Notes: generated by a model from the sequence alone, not told the origin. Shown: positions 45,962 to 56,117, counted from the first letter of the stretch. The stretch: 64,000 bases of DNA from Sandaracinus sp. (GCA_002699025.1 PABA01000002.1:49812-113811); one strand, 5' to 3'. A program made the numbers and translations.

Positions 45962-47919
45962 GCGGCCCAGCGGACCAGCCCGAGCTGCAGCGCGAGGAGG
46001 CTGACCCGGTAGCCGCGCTGAGGGTCCGCGTCGCTGGCGAAGCGCTCCGCCAGCTCGGCGAGCGAGGTCGGCGTGGCCGCCGCCGCGAGCAGATCCTGGA
46101 CCGGCTCCGGGAGGGCCTCGACGGTCGCGTAGCTGGGCAGCTGGGGCACCCGCTCGAGCGGGTCGAGCAGCCGGCTCCGGAAGCGCGCGTCCTCGAGCCC
46201 GGCGGCCAGCCGGCGCCCGAGCCCCTCGTCGAGGATCGACCAGACGTCGAGGTCGAGGGGGAAGCCGCTCGGCGGCGCGGGCACGCCCCGGTAGAGCTCG
46301 GCGGTCCCGACCTCCCACTGGAAGAGCTCGAGGAGCTTCTCGCGGACCTGATGCGCGATGTGCCGGAAGAGCTCGACGGCCTCCACGAGCTGGAGCCCCA
46401 CCAGCGTGTCGCCGAGGCGCCCATCGAAGCGGGGGAGCACGGCGAGAGCCATGTCGAGCTCGCCCCGCGAGATGACCCCCTGCGCGACGAGCATCTCGCC
46501 GAGCATCTCGCCGGCGAGGTTGCTGCTCACGAACTGTGGCTGCCCCTTCTCGACGTAGACCTCCTTGCGCACGCCGCCCCGCGAGCAGAGCCAGAGCCCC
46601 GAGTCCTCGCGCAGCGCCGACTCGGCCAGGGCGCGCACGAAGCCGCCGCCGCCGAAGTTCCGCCGCGCGTCCGGCTCCGTCGCCAGCCGCGCGTCGCGCG
46701 TGATCGGCGTGAAGGTCGACATCGGCAGGTGCCGGAGCAGGGCCGGCTGGTCGCGCACGGCCTGCGGCGCGCCCCCGTCGATGGCCACGCGATCCCCGGC
46801 GCCCACGCGCCCGGTGGTGATCGCCTCGACCAGCTCCGCGAAGCTGAAGGGCCCGAGCTCGCCGCCCCCTTCGGCGTGCACCACGTAGGTCTGGCTCGGC
46901 AGATCCGCCGTCACGGGCGTGCCGGGCCGCTGGAGCTCCTCCGAGACCGATTCGACGACCGGCGTGAGCTGGTCCGCCACGTCGATCCCGCTCGCCGCCT
47001 GCACCAGGCCGGCGAGCTCCCGCTTGAGCGCCGAGACCGGCTCCGGCACGAAGGGCGCGAGGCGCTCCGCGAAGGCGACGGCGCTCTCCGGGCGCGTCTC
47101 CGGCTCCTTGGCGAGGGCCGCCGCGACCGCGTCCCGGAGATCGTCGGGGAGGGGGAGATCGAGGAAGGGCTGGATGTTCGCGTCCCGGATGGCCAGCAGG
47201 ATCGCCAGCTCGCTCCCGCCCGCGAAGAGCGGCCGCCCGAGGAGCAACTCGGCGGCGATCACCCCGGCGGCGAACACGTCCGCCGATCGCCCGGCCGCGC
47301 CCCCCGTCACCTGCTCCGGCGCCAGGTAGCCGAGCTTCCCCTTCGCGCGCATCGACACGCCAGGGAGCGCGTTCCGGATCTTGGCCTTCGCGATCCCGAA
47401 GTCGCCGAGCTTCACGTCCCCGTGGATCGAGAGCAGGACGTTCGAAGGGCTCACGTCCTGGTGGACGATGCCGAGCGGCTCCCCGTCGGGCCCCTGCGCC
47501 TCGTGGACCGCGGCCAGGCCCGCGAGGAGCTCGCGCACGATGAAGCAGGCGAGCTCGGGGCCGAGCGTCTTGCCCTGGCGCGTCAGCCAGCGCGTGAGCT
47601 TCCAGAGGTCACAACCCGGGACGTACTCGAGCGCGAGGTAGGGCTGCTCGGCGGCCTCGCCCGACCCGAGGAGCGTGACGACGTTCGGGTGGTCGACCTG
47701 GCCGGCGAGCCGCGCCTCCTCCTCGAACATGGCGAGGCCGGCCGCCTCCGCCGCCACGTGCGGGAGCATGCGCTTGAGCACGACGATGCGCGGCGCTCCG
47801 ACGTCGCGCGGCTCGAGCGCGCGGAACACCTCCGCCATGCCGCCGACCGCGATCCGGTCGACGATCTCGAAGCGCCCGAACCGGCTGTGGGGCTCGGGAG
47901 GGGGCGGGAGCTCGCGCAC
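45958..47919 (-). CDS. Ser/Thr kinase-like protein with GYF_2-like and DUF4388-like domains
   Basis: 653 residues with GTG at 47919. Kinase domain about 16-270: Gly-loop IAVGGMAEVF, Lys in VVLKRML (residue 49), catalytic loop HQDVSPSN at 153-160 (Gln in place of the usual Arg), DFG at 173, APEQ. Next, about 385-430, a GYF_2/DUF4339-type segment (YVVHAEGGGELGPFSFAELV), and about 455-580 a DUF4388/PATAN-like segment (LWLCSRGGVRKEVYVEKGQP). These modules are typical of myxobacterial signalling proteins. Likely active (Lys, Asp, DFG present) but of the non-RD type. TATCAT ends seven bases upstream of the GTG. Confidence 0.88.
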   Translation of the reverse strand: MRELPPPPEPHSRFGRFEIVDRIAVGGMAEVFRALEPRDVGAPRIVVLKRMLPHVAAEAAGLAMFEEEARLAGQVDHPNVVTLLGSGEAAEQPYLALEYVPGCDLWKLTRWLTRQGKTLGPELACFIVRELLAGLAAVHEAQGPDGEPLGIVHQDVSPSNVLLSIHGDVKLGDFGIAKAKIRNALPGVSMRAKGKLGYLAPEQVTGGAAGRSADVFAAGVIAAELLLGRPLFAGGSELAILLAIRDANIQPFLDLPLPDDLRDAVAAALAKEPETRPESAVAFAERLAPFVPEPVSALKRELAGLVQAASGIDVADQLTPVVESVSEELQRPGTPVTADLPSQTYVVHAEGGGELGPFSFAELVEAITTGRVGAGDRVAIDGGAPQAVRDQPALLRHLPMSTFTPITRDARLATEPDARRNFGGGGFVRALAESALREDSGLWLCSRGGVRKEVYVEKGQPQFVSSNLAGEMLGEMLVAQGVISRGELDMALAVLPRFDGRLGDTLVGLQLVEAVELFRHIAHQVREKLLELFQWEVGTAELYRGVPAPPSGFPLDLDVWSILDEGLGRRLAAGLEDARFRSRLLDPLERVPQLPSYATVEALPEPVQDLLAAAATPTSLAELAERFASDADPQRGYRVSLLALQLGLVRWAA

Positions 47920-47926
47920 GGACGCG

Positions 47927-47932
47927 ATGATA
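47927..47932 (-). promoter_or_regulatory. -10 element of the DUF4388 kinase, predicted leaderless
   Basis: Minus strand TATCAT with seven bases to the GTG at 47919. The same TCTATCAT core precedes the kinase at 22137, though there at a larger distance. Confidence 0.35.
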
Positions 47933-48087
47933 GAGCGCCGGCGCGCCGCCGAACCACCTTCGTGACGTTCGACGGTTCCGCCGGCCGATCCCGCCGGCCG
48001 ACGAATCGAGGGAGCGCGCTCGACACCCCCCACGCGACTCGCGCGTCCGGTCGGAGCTCGACCCGGATGATCGCGCGCCCTCGCCGA

Positions 48088-48096
48088 TGGTATGCG
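48088..48096 (+). promoter_or_regulatory. extended -10 promoter of the O-methyltransferase, predicted leaderless
   Basis: TG-G-TATGCG ending five bases before the ATG at 48102. The ATG at 48087 overlaps this element and is therefore unlikely as start. Confidence 0.4.
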
Positions 48097-48101
48097 AGCC
48101 C

Positions 48102-48758
48102 ATGGCCGACTCCAGCTCCCGCCAGGGCGAACGCTACGCCACCGACGCCGTCCTCGCCTTCGTCCGCCGCGTCCACGCGCCCCACGACGAGGCCCTCCAG
48201 CGCGCCTTCGACGCCCCCGAGCGCGAGGGCATGCCCGCCATCCAGGTCGGCCCCGACGAGGGCAAGACGCTCATGCTCCTCCTGCAGCTCGCCGGCGCCC
48301 GCCGGGTCGTCGAGATCGGTACGCTCGCCGCCTACTCCACCCTCTGGATGGCCCGCGCGCTCCCGGAGGACGGGAAGCTCTGGACCTTCGAGAAGGAGCC
48401 GAAGCACGCCGAGGTGGCGCGCGCGAACCTCGAGGCCGCGGGCCTCGCCGACCGGGTGGAGGTGCGCGTCGGCGACGCGATCCAGGGGCTCGCCTCGATC
48501 GAGGCCGAGGGGCCCTTCGACGCCGTCTTCGTCGACGCGGACAAGGGCCGCTACGACCGCTACGGGGCCTGGGCTGCCGCCCACCTCCGGCCGGGCGGGC
48601 TGCTCCTGGGTGACAACGCGTACTTCTTCGGTCGGCTCGCCGACGAGGACGACGAGGCCGCCGCGGCCATGCGCCGCTTCCACCAGCAGGCCGCCCGCGA
48701 CTTCGAGACGGTCTGCCTGCCGACCCCGGACGGGCTGCTCCTCGGCCGCCGCATCTAG
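48102..48758 (+). CDS. O-methyltransferase (Methyltransf_3 / COMT type)
   Basis: 218 residues. SAM-binding VEIGTLAAYSTLWMA near residue 70 and the metal/substrate motif DADKGRYDRY around 145, in the order of cation-dependent catechol O-methyltransferases. It methylates a hydroxylated small molecule of unknown kind. The gene stands alone between a divergent kinase gene and a 289-bp gap; its stop codon lies at the start of a 13-bp tandem repeat. Confidence 0.9.
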   Translation: MADSSSRQGERYATDAVLAFVRRVHAPHDEALQRAFDAPEREGMPAIQVGPDEGKTLMLLLQLAGARRVVEIGTLAAYSTLWMARALPEDGKLWTFEKEPKHAEVARANLEAAGLADRVEVRVGDAIQGLASIEAEGPFDAVFVDADKGRYDRYGAWAAAHLRPGGLLLGDNAYFFGRLADEDDEAAAAMRRFHQQAARDFETVCLPTPDGLLLGRRI

Positions 48759-48812
48759 GCGGCCGCATCCAGCGGCCACATCCAGCCGCCGCATCCAGCC
48801 GCCGCATCCAAG
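48748..48812. repeat. 13-bp tandem repeat across the O-methyltransferase stop codon
   Basis: Five units of about 13 bp (GCCGCATCCAGCC and variants) at 48748, 48762, 48775, 48788 and 48801. The first contains the stop codon of the methyltransferase. Confidence 0.85.
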
Positions 48813-49001
48813 ATGCCCCCAGCCTGGGACACCGAGCCGGCGTCAGGAGCTCCGATCGCCCTCCCGCGCATCTCTCCGCGTCCGACCCGGCACGCCCGTC
48901 GGCGGCCCCCACTCGCGTCAAGCCCCGCCAAGGGCGAGTGAATCGTCGTTCAGGAAGGTTTATGTGGACGAAATGTCGACGAATTTTGCGGAATTGCCTG
49001 C
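48813..49001 (+). other. rest of the 48759-49047 gap; AT-richer stretch
   Basis: No gene is supported. From about 48935 to 49001 the base composition drops clearly below the surroundings (TTTATGTGGACGAAATGTCG, AATTTTGCGGAATT), directly before the -35 at 49002, as expected for an UP element or a regulator site. Confidence 0.45.
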
Positions 49002-49030
49002 TTGACGCGACCCCGGCGGGAACCTAGCCC
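49002..49030 (+). promoter_or_regulatory. promoter of the small exported protein at 49048
   Basis: TTGACG, 17-nt spacer, TAGCCC, with an AT-rich stretch immediately upstream. Leader of about 11 nt before the ATG. Confidence 0.4.
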
Positions 49031-49047
49031 CCGCCGGCAAGGCACGT

Positions 49048-49563
49048 ATGTCGCCCACCACCCGCAGCAAGCTCTGGGTCGGGGCGGCCGCGCTGGCGCT
49101 CGTGGTGCCGGCGGGGCTGGCTCTCGCCCGCATGGTCGCCGGACCCTCCACGGATCCGAGCGCCTGGGCGGGCGTGCGCCTCGGGATGTCGACGCAGCAG
49201 GTCCGCGAGCGTTACGACGCGCCGGGGACCTGGTCGACGGAGACCCTCCCGGACGGGACGCTCGTGCTCGCGCACGCCCGCTCGGAGGCCGGCACGGAGC
49301 CCCGCTCGGAGGCCGGGGAGGGCGCCGAAGGCCCCGTTTCCCCTGCGAAGAGCGTGCGATTCGAGTTCCACGAGGGTCTCCTCGTGGCCGTCCGGGCCCG
49401 CGTCCCCGCGCGCTCCGCGTCGGCAGGCGATCGCCTCGAGATCGTTCCCGAGGCCGTCCGCCGGGAGGCCACCACCCCGGAGGGCGACCTCCAAATCACC
49501 ATCATCGCTCGGAATTGCCCGGTTCACCGGGCCGAGGTGGAGGAGCTGCTCTCCACCCGCTGA
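49048..49563 (+). CDS. small exported or membrane-anchored protein, SmpA/BamE-like motif
   Basis: 171 residues. N-terminal hydrophobic segment (LWVGAAALALVVPAGLALA) acts as signal or anchor. Residues about 41-58 (WAGVRLGMSTQQVRERYDAPG) resemble the conserved LGMTxxEVxxxxGxP motif of SmpA/BamE-like proteins; a Glu/Ala-rich repeat (RSEAG twice) and a C-terminal strand-rich part follow. Function unknown. It lies about 105 bp before the ACIII operon on the same strand. Confidence 0.7.
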   Translation: MSPTTRSKLWVGAAALALVVPAGLALARMVAGPSTDPSAWAGVRLGMSTQQVRERYDAPGTWSTETLPDGTLVLAHARSEAGTEPRSEAGEGAEGPVSPAKSVRFEFHEGLLVAVRARVPARSASAGDRLEIVPEAVRREATTPEGDLQITIIARNCPVHRAEVEELLSTR

Positions 49564-49606
49564 GCTCTCCCCCCGAGGGTCGTCGTGCGAAGCGCCGCAC
49601 TTCGAC

Positions 49607-49635
49607 TTGTCCCGCGGTGGACCATCCCGTAAAAG
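49607..49635 (+). promoter_or_regulatory. promoter of the ACIII operon
   Basis: TTGTCC, 17-nt spacer, TAAAAG, 33 bp upstream of the actA ATG. The only candidate in the 105-bp gap. Confidence 0.4.
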
Positions 49636-49668
49636 GGCCGCCGCGAGCCTCAAAGAACGTACGGCAAC

Positions 49669-50307
49669 ATGCAGATCTTCCCTCGCCAGTTGAATCTCCT
49701 GCCACTGGTCCTCGGTGCCGCGGCGTTCGTCGGCGGCGGCGTGCTGACCTTCGTGGTCTGGTATTACTTCTCCCCGAAGCACCTCCAGGTCGGGTACGCC
49801 CCCGAGCAGCCGGTCCCCTACAGCCACCGACTGCACGCCGGCGAGCTCGGCATGGACTGCCGGTACTGCCACTCGAACGTGGAGTACGGCGCCTATGCGA
49901 GCGTCCCCCCGACGCAGACCTGCATGGGCTGCCACTCCATCGTGTGGCCGGAGTCCGGCAAGCTCGCTCCGATCCGCGAGAGCTGGGAGACCGGTGAGTC
50001 CGTGGAGTGGGTCAAGGCCCACGTCATCCCGGACCACGCCTACTTCAACCACTCGGTGCACGTCTCGGCCGGCGTCGGCTGCGTGAGCTGCCACGGCCGC
50101 ATCGACCAGATGGAGGTCGTGCGGGTGGACCAGCCCATCGCCATGCAGTGGTGCCTCGAGTGCCACCGCGACCCGGGTCCCAACCTTCGTCCGCCTTCCG
50201 AGGTGACGAACATGGAGTGGGAGCCCGACGACGAATGGCTCGCCGCGATGGACGAGCACGTCGCCGCCGTCAACCCCCCGGAGCACTGCTCCGGCTGCCA
50301 CCGCTGA
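49669..50307 (+). CDS. actA: alternative complex III subunit ActA, pentaheme cytochrome c
   Basis: 212 residues. One N-terminal membrane anchor (LLPLVLGAAAFVGGGVLTFVV) and a periplasmic domain with five CxxCH heme motifs: CRYCH, CMGCH, CVSCH, CLECH and CSGCH. ActA receives electrons inside ACIII, which oxidises menaquinol and reduces cytochrome c in place of the bc1 complex. First gene of the act operon; 15 bp separate it from actB. Confidence 0.95.
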   Translation: MQIFPRQLNLLPLVLGAAAFVGGGVLTFVVWYYFSPKHLQVGYAPEQPVPYSHRLHAGELGMDCRYCHSNVEYGAYASVPPTQTCMGCHSIVWPESGKLAPIRESWETGESVEWVKAHVIPDHAYFNHSVHVSAGVGCVSCHGRIDQMEVVRVDQPIAMQWCLECHRDPGPNLRPPSEVTNMEWEPDDEWLAAMDEHVAAVNPPEHCSGCHR

Positions 50308-50322
50308 AGAGGGCCTGAACCC

Positions 50323-53300
50323 ATGAGTCGTCGCAAGCCCTACGAGTTCGCTTCCGGAAAGGGGCCCGTCACCTGGCGGAGCCTCGAGGACAAGCAGGCG
50401 CGCCCCGAGGAGAAGAAGGCGCTGGCCGAGGCCGAGAGGCCCGGCGGCTTCCTCGGCGGCCTGGTCGGTACCGGAGGTCTCCTGAAGAAGAAGGCCGGCG
50501 CCGCCGAGCGCTCGCCCCTCGCGGACCAGCCGCGCGTGAGCCGGCGTGGCTTCCTCGCCACGACCGGCACCGCCACCGCCGCCCTCTCCCTCGCGGGCTG
50601 CGTCCGCCGCCCGAAGGAGAACATCCTCCCCTACGTCCAGGGCCCGGAGTACCAGCTGCCCGGCCGGCCGCTCCACTTCGCGACGGTGACCCAGCGCGGC
50701 AACGACGCGCTCGGCATCCTCGTGACGAGCCACGTCGGTCGCCCGACCAAGGTCGAGGGCAACGCGGAGCACCCGTCGAGCCTCGGCGCCACGGACGCCC
50801 GCGCCCAGCAGATGGTCTGGGACCTCTACGATCCCGACCGCTCCCGCGGCCCCGCGCAGCCCACGGGCGACGGCTTCGAGGACAAGACCTTCGCGGAGTT
50901 CGACGCCGCCTACCGGGAGCTCATCGCGGCCCACGCGGGCACCGGCGGCCGCGGGCTCCGGGTGCTCCTCCCGCCGACCAACAGCCCGTCCCTCCGGCGC
51001 GTCCGGCGGAAGCTCCTCGAGCGCTTCCCGCAGGCCAAGGTGCACACCTGGGAGTCGGTCCACGACGACACCATCCGCGCCGGCGCCCGCATGGCCTTCG
51101 GCGAGGTCGCCTACCCGCTCTACGACCTCACCCGCGCCGACGTCGTCCTCTCCCTCGACTCCGACTTCCTCGGCGCCGACGAGGGGATGGTCCGCGCCAG
51201 CCGCGCCTTCGGAGCGCGCCGCGCCATCACCAACCCCGACCGCGACCACATGCTCCGGCTCTACGCGGTCGAGGGCGGCTTCACGGTCACGGGCGCGAAC
51301 GCCGACCACCGGCTCCGCGTCGCCGCGCAGGACGTCGAGCGCTTCCTGAAGGCGCTCGCCGCGGCCATGGAAGGCAAGAACGGCTTCACCCTCGGGGCCC
51401 TCGCCGGCGCCGTCCAGGGCGCGGAGGCCGAGGCGCACTGGGCGCCCTTCATCGACGCCCTCGCCGCCGACCTCACGGGCGAGCGCGGCGCGTCGAACCG
51501 CACCCAGCCGGGCCGCTCCTTCGTGGTCGTCGGTCGCCGCCAGCCGGCCCGGGTCCACGCGCTCGGCCACGCCATCAACCACGCGCTCGGCGCCATCGGC
51601 GGTGGCGTCCGCATCTACCCGCCGAGCGACCCCGAGCAGCCGCTCTGCCTCGAGAGCCTCCAGGAGCTCGTGGCCGAGGCCGACCAGGTCGAGACGCTCC
51701 TCATCCTCGGCGGCAACCCGGCCTACGACGCCCCCGCCGACCTCGACCTCGCCGGCCTCCTCGGCCGGGAGGGCGTGACGAGCATCCACCTCGCCAGCCA
51801 CCGCAACGAGACCAGCGAGCTCTGCACCTGGCACGTCCCTCTCGCGCACGAGCTCGAGACCTGGGGCGACCAGCGCGCCGCCGACGGCACCCTCTCCATC
51901 CAGCAGCCGCTCATCGCGCCGCTCTTCGGCGGTCGGAGCGCCCTGGAGATGCTCGCCCTCGCTGCCGGCGAGCGGAACTGGCGCGGCCACTACGTGGTGC
52001 GCAAGACGATGCGCGAGCAGATGCCGACCTCGGTCGCCTTCCAGCGGCAGTGGCGGCGCTCGCTCCACCGCGGGATGGTGCCCGGCTCGGCCGACGCGCC
52101 GCTCACGCCGGCCATCCAGTCCGCGGCCGTCTCCGCCGCCCTCTCGGGCGCGGAGGCGCCGGCCGCGCTGAGCGCCTCGAACCTCGAGGTCCAGTTCGCG
52201 CCCGACCCCTTCCTCTGGGATGGGCGCCACGCGAACAACCTCTGGGCCCTCGAGACGCCCGACCCGATGACCAAGATCGTCTGGGACAACGCGGCCATCG
52301 TGTCGCGCCACACCCGCGACGAGCTCGGTCTCCAGAACGGCGACACCATCCGGCTCAGCAAGGGCGGCGCCACCATCGAGGTGCCCGTCTGGGGTCTCCC
52401 GGGTCAGGCCGATTGGACCGTGACGCTGCTCCTCGGCTGGGGCCGCACGGCGGCCGGTCGCTACGGCACCAAGCAGACCTGGCCGGGTGTCGGACCCGAG
52501 CCCGACTGGCAGGCCGGCGGCTTCGACGTCCACCCGCTCCGCACCACCGAGGGCTTCCACTTCGCGGCCGGCGTCTCGGCCGAGAAGAGCGGCTCCTACG
52601 AGCTCGTTCAGACCCAGACCCACGGGTACATGGAGGGGCGGCCCATCGCCATCGACGCCACCCTCGAGGAGTACCGGCAGGAGCCCGAGTTCGCCTCCTA
52701 CCGCACGGTCGACATGAGCTCGATCGGGCCGCTCTGGCAGGAGGTCGACTACTCGCCGCGCGAGGTCGCCACGGGGCGGATGCTCCACAAGTGGGGCATG
52801 GTCATCGACCTCACGAGCTGCACGGGCTGCAACGCCTGCGCCGTGGCCTGCCAGGCGGAGAACAACATCCCCTGCGTCGGCAAGCAGGAGGTCAAGCGGG
52901 GCCGCGAGATGGCCTGGATCCGCATCGACCGCTACTTCGTCGGCGAGGACGCGGACGAGCCGGCCATCACGATGCAGCCCATCGGCTGCCAGCACTGCGA
53001 AGAGGCCCCCTGCGAGAACGTGTGCCCGGTCAACGCGACGGCGCACAGCCCCGAGGGCCTCAACGACATGGCCTACAACCGCTGCATCGGGACGCGCTAC
53101 TGCGCCAACAACTGCCCCTACAAGGTGCGGCGCTTCAACTACCTCGACTGGCACAACCACCTGGACGACCCCTGGGCCTTCCACGGCGAGTTCAGCGAGA
53201 TGCGCCAGATGCAGTTCAACCCGAACGTCACGGTGCGCATGCGCGGCGTCATGGAGAAGTGCACGTACTGCGTGCAGCGCATCCAGGAGGCCAAGTTCGC

Positions 53301-53565
53301 GGCGCGCCGCGAGGACCGGCAGGTCGAGGACGGTGACATCATCACGGCCTGTCAGGCGGCCTGCCCGACCGGCGCCATCATCTTCGGCGACCTCAACCTC
53401 GAGGACAGCCGGGTCGCCCGCGCGGCGGCCGTGAACCGCCAGTACAAGCTGCTCGCCGAGGTCGGCGCGCAGCCTCGCACGACCTTCCTCGGGAAGATCC
53501 GGAACACCAACCCGCACCTCGGCGGCGGCCACGCGGCCGGCGGTGACGAGGAGGCCCACGGATGA
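50323..53565 (+). CDS. actB: alternative complex III subunit ActB (molybdopterin-oxidoreductase-like with Fe-S domain)
   Basis: 1,080 residues. A twin-arginine signal ([10 protein letters not shown], residues 73-82) lies after an unusual 72-residue Lys/Glu-rich lead, and Cys93 in LSLAGC is a possible lipid site. The large middle domain is homologous to molybdopterin oxidoreductases, which in ACIII carries no cofactor. The C-terminal 250 residues hold ferredoxin-type clusters: [43 protein letters not shown] and CTYCVQR with CQAACPTGA, enough for three [4Fe-4S] and one [3Fe-4S]. It overlaps actC (ATGA). Confidence 0.96.
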   Translation: MSRRKPYEFASGKGPVTWRSLEDKQARPEEKKALAEAERPGGFLGGLVGTGGLLKKKAGAAERSPLADQPRVSRRGFLATTGTATAALSLAGCVRRPKENILPYVQGPEYQLPGRPLHFATVTQRGNDALGILVTSHVGRPTKVEGNAEHPSSLGATDARAQQMVWDLYDPDRSRGPAQPTGDGFEDKTFAEFDAAYRELIAAHAGTGGRGLRVLLPPTNSPSLRRVRRKLLERFPQAKVHTWESVHDDTIRAGARMAFGEVAYPLYDLTRADVVLSLDSDFLGADEGMVRASRAFGARRAITNPDRDHMLRLYAVEGGFTVTGANADHRLRVAAQDVERFLKALAAAMEGKNGFTLGALAGAVQGAEAEAHWAPFIDALAADLTGERGASNRTQPGRSFVVVGRRQPARVHALGHAINHALGAIGGGVRIYPPSDPEQPLCLESLQELVAEADQVETLLILGGNPAYDAPADLDLAGLLGREGVTSIHLASHRNETSELCTWHVPLAHELETWGDQRAADGTLSIQQPLIAPLFGGRSALEMLALAAGERNWRGHYVVRKTMREQMPTSVAFQRQWRRSLHRGMVPGSADAPLTPAIQSAAVSAALSGAEAPAALSASNLEVQFAPDPFLWDGRHANNLWALETPDPMTKIVWDNAAIVSRHTRDELGLQNGDTIRLSKGGATIEVPVWGLPGQADWTVTLLLGWGRTAAGRYGTKQTWPGVGPEPDWQAGGFDVHPLRTTEGFHFAAGVSAEKSGSYELVQTQTHGYMEGRPIAIDATLEEYRQEPEFASYRTVDMSSIGPLWQEVDYSPREVATGRMLHKWGMVIDLTSCTGCNACAVACQAENNIPCVGKQEVKRGREMAWIRIDRYFVGEDADEPAITMQPIGCQHCEEAPCENVCPVNATAHSPEGLNDMAYNRCIGTRYCANNCPYKVRRFNYLDWHNHLDDPWAFHGEFSEMRQMQFNPNVTVRMRGVMEKCTYCVQRIQEAKFAARREDRQVEDGDIITACQAACPTGAIIFGDLNLEDSRVARAAAVNRQYKLLAEVGAQPRTTFLGKIRNTNPHLGGGHAAGGDEEAHG

Positions 53566-55022
53566 GCGCCCACGCTCCCATTCATGAAATCGGGGAACGC
53601 CACATGCTCCCCGAGGGGACGACCTTCAACGACGTCACGGAGACGGTCGCCCGCATCACCGAGACGAAGGCTCCCCGCGGCTGGTGGATCCTCTTCTTCC
53701 CGTCGCTCGGCCTGCTCGGCCTGATGGTCGCCTGCATCGGCTACCTGGTGACGATGGGCGTCGGCGTCTGGGGCAACAACGCCCCGGCGTACTGGGCCTG
53801 GGACATCACCAACTTCGTGTGGTGGATCGGCATCGGTCACGCCGGCACGCTCATCTCGGCGATTCTGTTCCTCTTCCGCCAGAACTGGCGGACGAGCATC
53901 AACCGCTTCGCCGAGGCCATGACGGTCTTCGCCGTCCTCTGCGCGGCCATCTTCCCGGCGCTCCACACCGGCCGGCCCTGGTTCGACTACTACCTCTTCC
54001 CCATCCCGAACCAGATGGCGATGTGGCCGAACTTCAAGTCGCCGCTGATGTGGGACGTGTTCGCCGTCAACACGTACCTCACCATCTCGGTCATCTTCTG
54101 GTACGTCGGCCTCATCCCGGACCTGGCCACGCTCCGGGACCGGTCGAAGAGCCTGCTCCGGAAGCGCATCTACGGCGCCCTGGCCCTGGGCTGGCGCGGC
54201 TCGCACCGCCACTGGCAGCACTACGAGCGCGCCTACCTCATCTTCGCCGCCATCAGCACGCCCCTCGTGCTCTCGGTGCACTCGGTCGTGTCCTTCGACT
54301 TCGCGACCTCGGTCATCCCGGGCTGGCACACGACCATCTTCCCGCCCTACTTCGTCGCGGGCGCCGTGTTCTCCGGCTTCGCCCTCGTGCTGACGTTGAT
54401 GCTCATCGTCCGCACCGTCTTCGGGCTCCACAACCTGGTCACGATCAAGCACCTGGACTTGATGAACAAGTTCATGCTCGCGACCGGGATCATGGTCGGA
54501 TACGCCTACGCGATGGAGTTCTTCATCGCCTGGTACTCCGGCAACCCGTACGAGTCCTGGGTGTTCTTCCACAACCGGCTCGGCTTCGGCTACCTGGACG
54601 AGCAGGGCAACTGGGGCCCGCTCTGGTGGAGCTACTGGGCGATGGTGAGCTGCAACGTGCTCGCCCCCCAGGTGTTCTGGTCGAAGCGGATGCGCACGAG
54701 CATCCCCGTGATGTTCGTGGTGACCATCTTCATCAACATCGGGATGTGGTTCGAGCGCTTCGTCATCATCGTGACCTCGCTCTACCGCGACTTCATCCCC
54801 GGCAGCTGGGGCAGCTTCGAGCCGACGTGGATCGACATCTGCCTCTACCTGGGCACCTTCGGGCTCTTCATGACCCTCTTCCTCCTCTTCGTGCGGTGGA
54901 TCCCGATGATCGCCATCGCCGAGGTGAAGTACACGCTGCCCCAGGCGCACCCGACCCACGACGACCACCACGAAGAGGACCACGCCCACGCTGCGGAAGC
55001 GGCGCCGGCGCCCGCGGAGTGA
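53562..55022 (+). CDS. actC: alternative complex III subunit ActC (NrfD/PsrC-like quinol-binding membrane protein)
   Basis: 486 residues with about ten membrane helices. NrfD/PsrC-like subunits form the quinol site; the conserved pattern here includes [18 protein letters not shown] and HSVVSFDFA, matching ActC and ActF of known ACIII. The C-terminus ends in a His/Glu/Ala-rich tail. The ATG overlaps actB and the stop is three bases before actD, so the operon is tightly packed. Confidence 0.95.
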   Translation: MSAHAPIHEIGERHMLPEGTTFNDVTETVARITETKAPRGWWILFFPSLGLLGLMVACIGYLVTMGVGVWGNNAPAYWAWDITNFVWWIGIGHAGTLISAILFLFRQNWRTSINRFAEAMTVFAVLCAAIFPALHTGRPWFDYYLFPIPNQMAMWPNFKSPLMWDVFAVNTYLTISVIFWYVGLIPDLATLRDRSKSLLRKRIYGALALGWRGSHRHWQHYERAYLIFAAISTPLVLSVHSVVSFDFATSVIPGWHTTIFPPYFVAGAVFSGFALVLTLMLIVRTVFGLHNLVTIKHLDLMNKFMLATGIMVGYAYAMEFFIAWYSGNPYESWVFFHNRLGFGYLDEQGNWGPLWWSYWAMVSCNVLAPQVFWSKRMRTSIPVMFVVTIFINIGMWFERFVIIVTSLYRDFIPGSWGSFEPTWIDICLYLGTFGLFMTLFLLFVRWIPMIAIAEVKYTLPQAHPTHDDHHEEDHAHAAEAAPAPAE

Positions 55023-55025
55023 TCG

Positions 55026-56117
55026 ATGGCCGACGAGAAGAACGACGAGACGCAGGAGAAGGCCAGCTCCGAGGAGTCCTCGGAGAAGGCCTCGCGTGAG
55101 ATGAGCGACGAGCTCGACACGAAGGCCGCCGCCGAGGAGGCCGACGCCGCTGCGGACGAAGCCGACGAGGCCGCCGCCGAGGCCGAGGCCGCCGCGGACG
55201 ACGCCAAGGACTCCGAGCACGTGGCCGAGCGCGCCGCGCGCGACGCCGAGTACGACGAGGACCACAGCGAGTCGCCGCGCGTCGAGGAGGCCACCGCGAA
55301 GGCGGAGGCGGCCGCCGAACGGGCGCACGCGGATCGCGACGACGCCAAGGAGGCCGCCTCCGAGGCGAAGAAGGACGCGAAGGCCGCGCACGACGCCGCC
55401 GCCGAGGGTGATCCGGAGGCCGCGAAGGCCGCCGCCGCCGAGGCGAAGGCGGAGGCGGCGCGCGCCAAGGCCGACGCGAAGGACGCCGAGGACGCCGCCG
55501 AGGAGGCCATCGCCGCCATGCACACGGCGGACGAGGCCAAGCTCGCGCACGCCGACGAGGACCTCGAGCCGGAGAAGCGGCCCGCCCTCTACCTGGCCCA
55601 GTACGAGACGCCGAACGAGCTCGTCGCGGCCGCGGAGAAGGTCCGGGACGCCGGCTACGAGAGCTGGGACTGCCACACGCCGTATCCGATGCACGGCCTC
55701 GACGAGGCGATGGGTCTGCGGCCGACCAAGATCGGCATCATCAGCTTCGTGGCCGGCATGACGGGCCTCGTCACCGCCGTCCTGATGATCCAGTTCATGA
55801 ACAACTGGGACTACCCCATCAACATCGGCGGCAAGCCGGTCGGGGCCGGGGCCTTCCCCTCGATGGTCCCCATCATGTTCGAGCTGACCATCCTGCTCAC
55901 GGGCTTCGGCACGCTCTTCGGCTTGCTGCACCTCGCCCGCCTGCCGCGGCACCACCACCCGATCTTCGAGTCGGACCGGTTCGAGGCCGCGACGGACGAC
56001 AAGTTCTTCATCTCCATCGAGGTCGAGGACGAGAAGTTCGACCTCGACAAGACCCGAGCCCTGCTCGAGTCGACCGAACCGAGCCACCTCGAGCTGGTCG
56101 AGGAGGAGATCGGATGA
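55026..56117 (+). CDS. actD: alternative complex III subunit ActD (DUF3341) with long acidic N-terminal extension
   Basis: 363 residues, about twice the usual ActD. Residues 1-186 are an Ala/Glu/Asp/Lys-rich region with coiled-coil character and no hydrophobic segment. The DUF3341 part (about 188-360) has the ALYLAQYETPNELVAAAEKV start, WDCHTPYPMHGLDEAMG, and two membrane helices (about 240-262 and 280-305). ActD stabilises the complex; the role of the extension is unknown. It overlaps actE (ATGA). Confidence 0.93.
   Translation: MADEKNDETQEKASSEESSEKASREMSDELDTKAAAEEADAAADEADEAAAEAEAAADDAKDSEHVAERAARDAEYDEDHSESPRVEEATAKAEAAAERAHADRDDAKEAASEAKKDAKAAHDAAAEGDPEAAKAAAAEAKAEAARAKADAKDAEDAAEEAIAAMHTADEAKLAHADEDLEPEKRPALYLAQYETPNELVAAAEKVRDAGYESWDCHTPYPMHGLDEAMGLRPTKIGIISFVAGMTGLVTAVLMIQFMNNWDYPINIGGKPVGAGAFPSMVPIMFELTILLTGFGTLFGLLHLARLPRHHHPIFESDRFEAATDDKFFISIEVEDEKFDLDKTRALLESTEPSHLELVEEEIG

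Noticed and set aside
49024..53559. Long open frame on the minus strand opposite actA-actB
   Set aside because: Shadow of the act genes with Val/Ala/Asp-rich composition; no family motifs.
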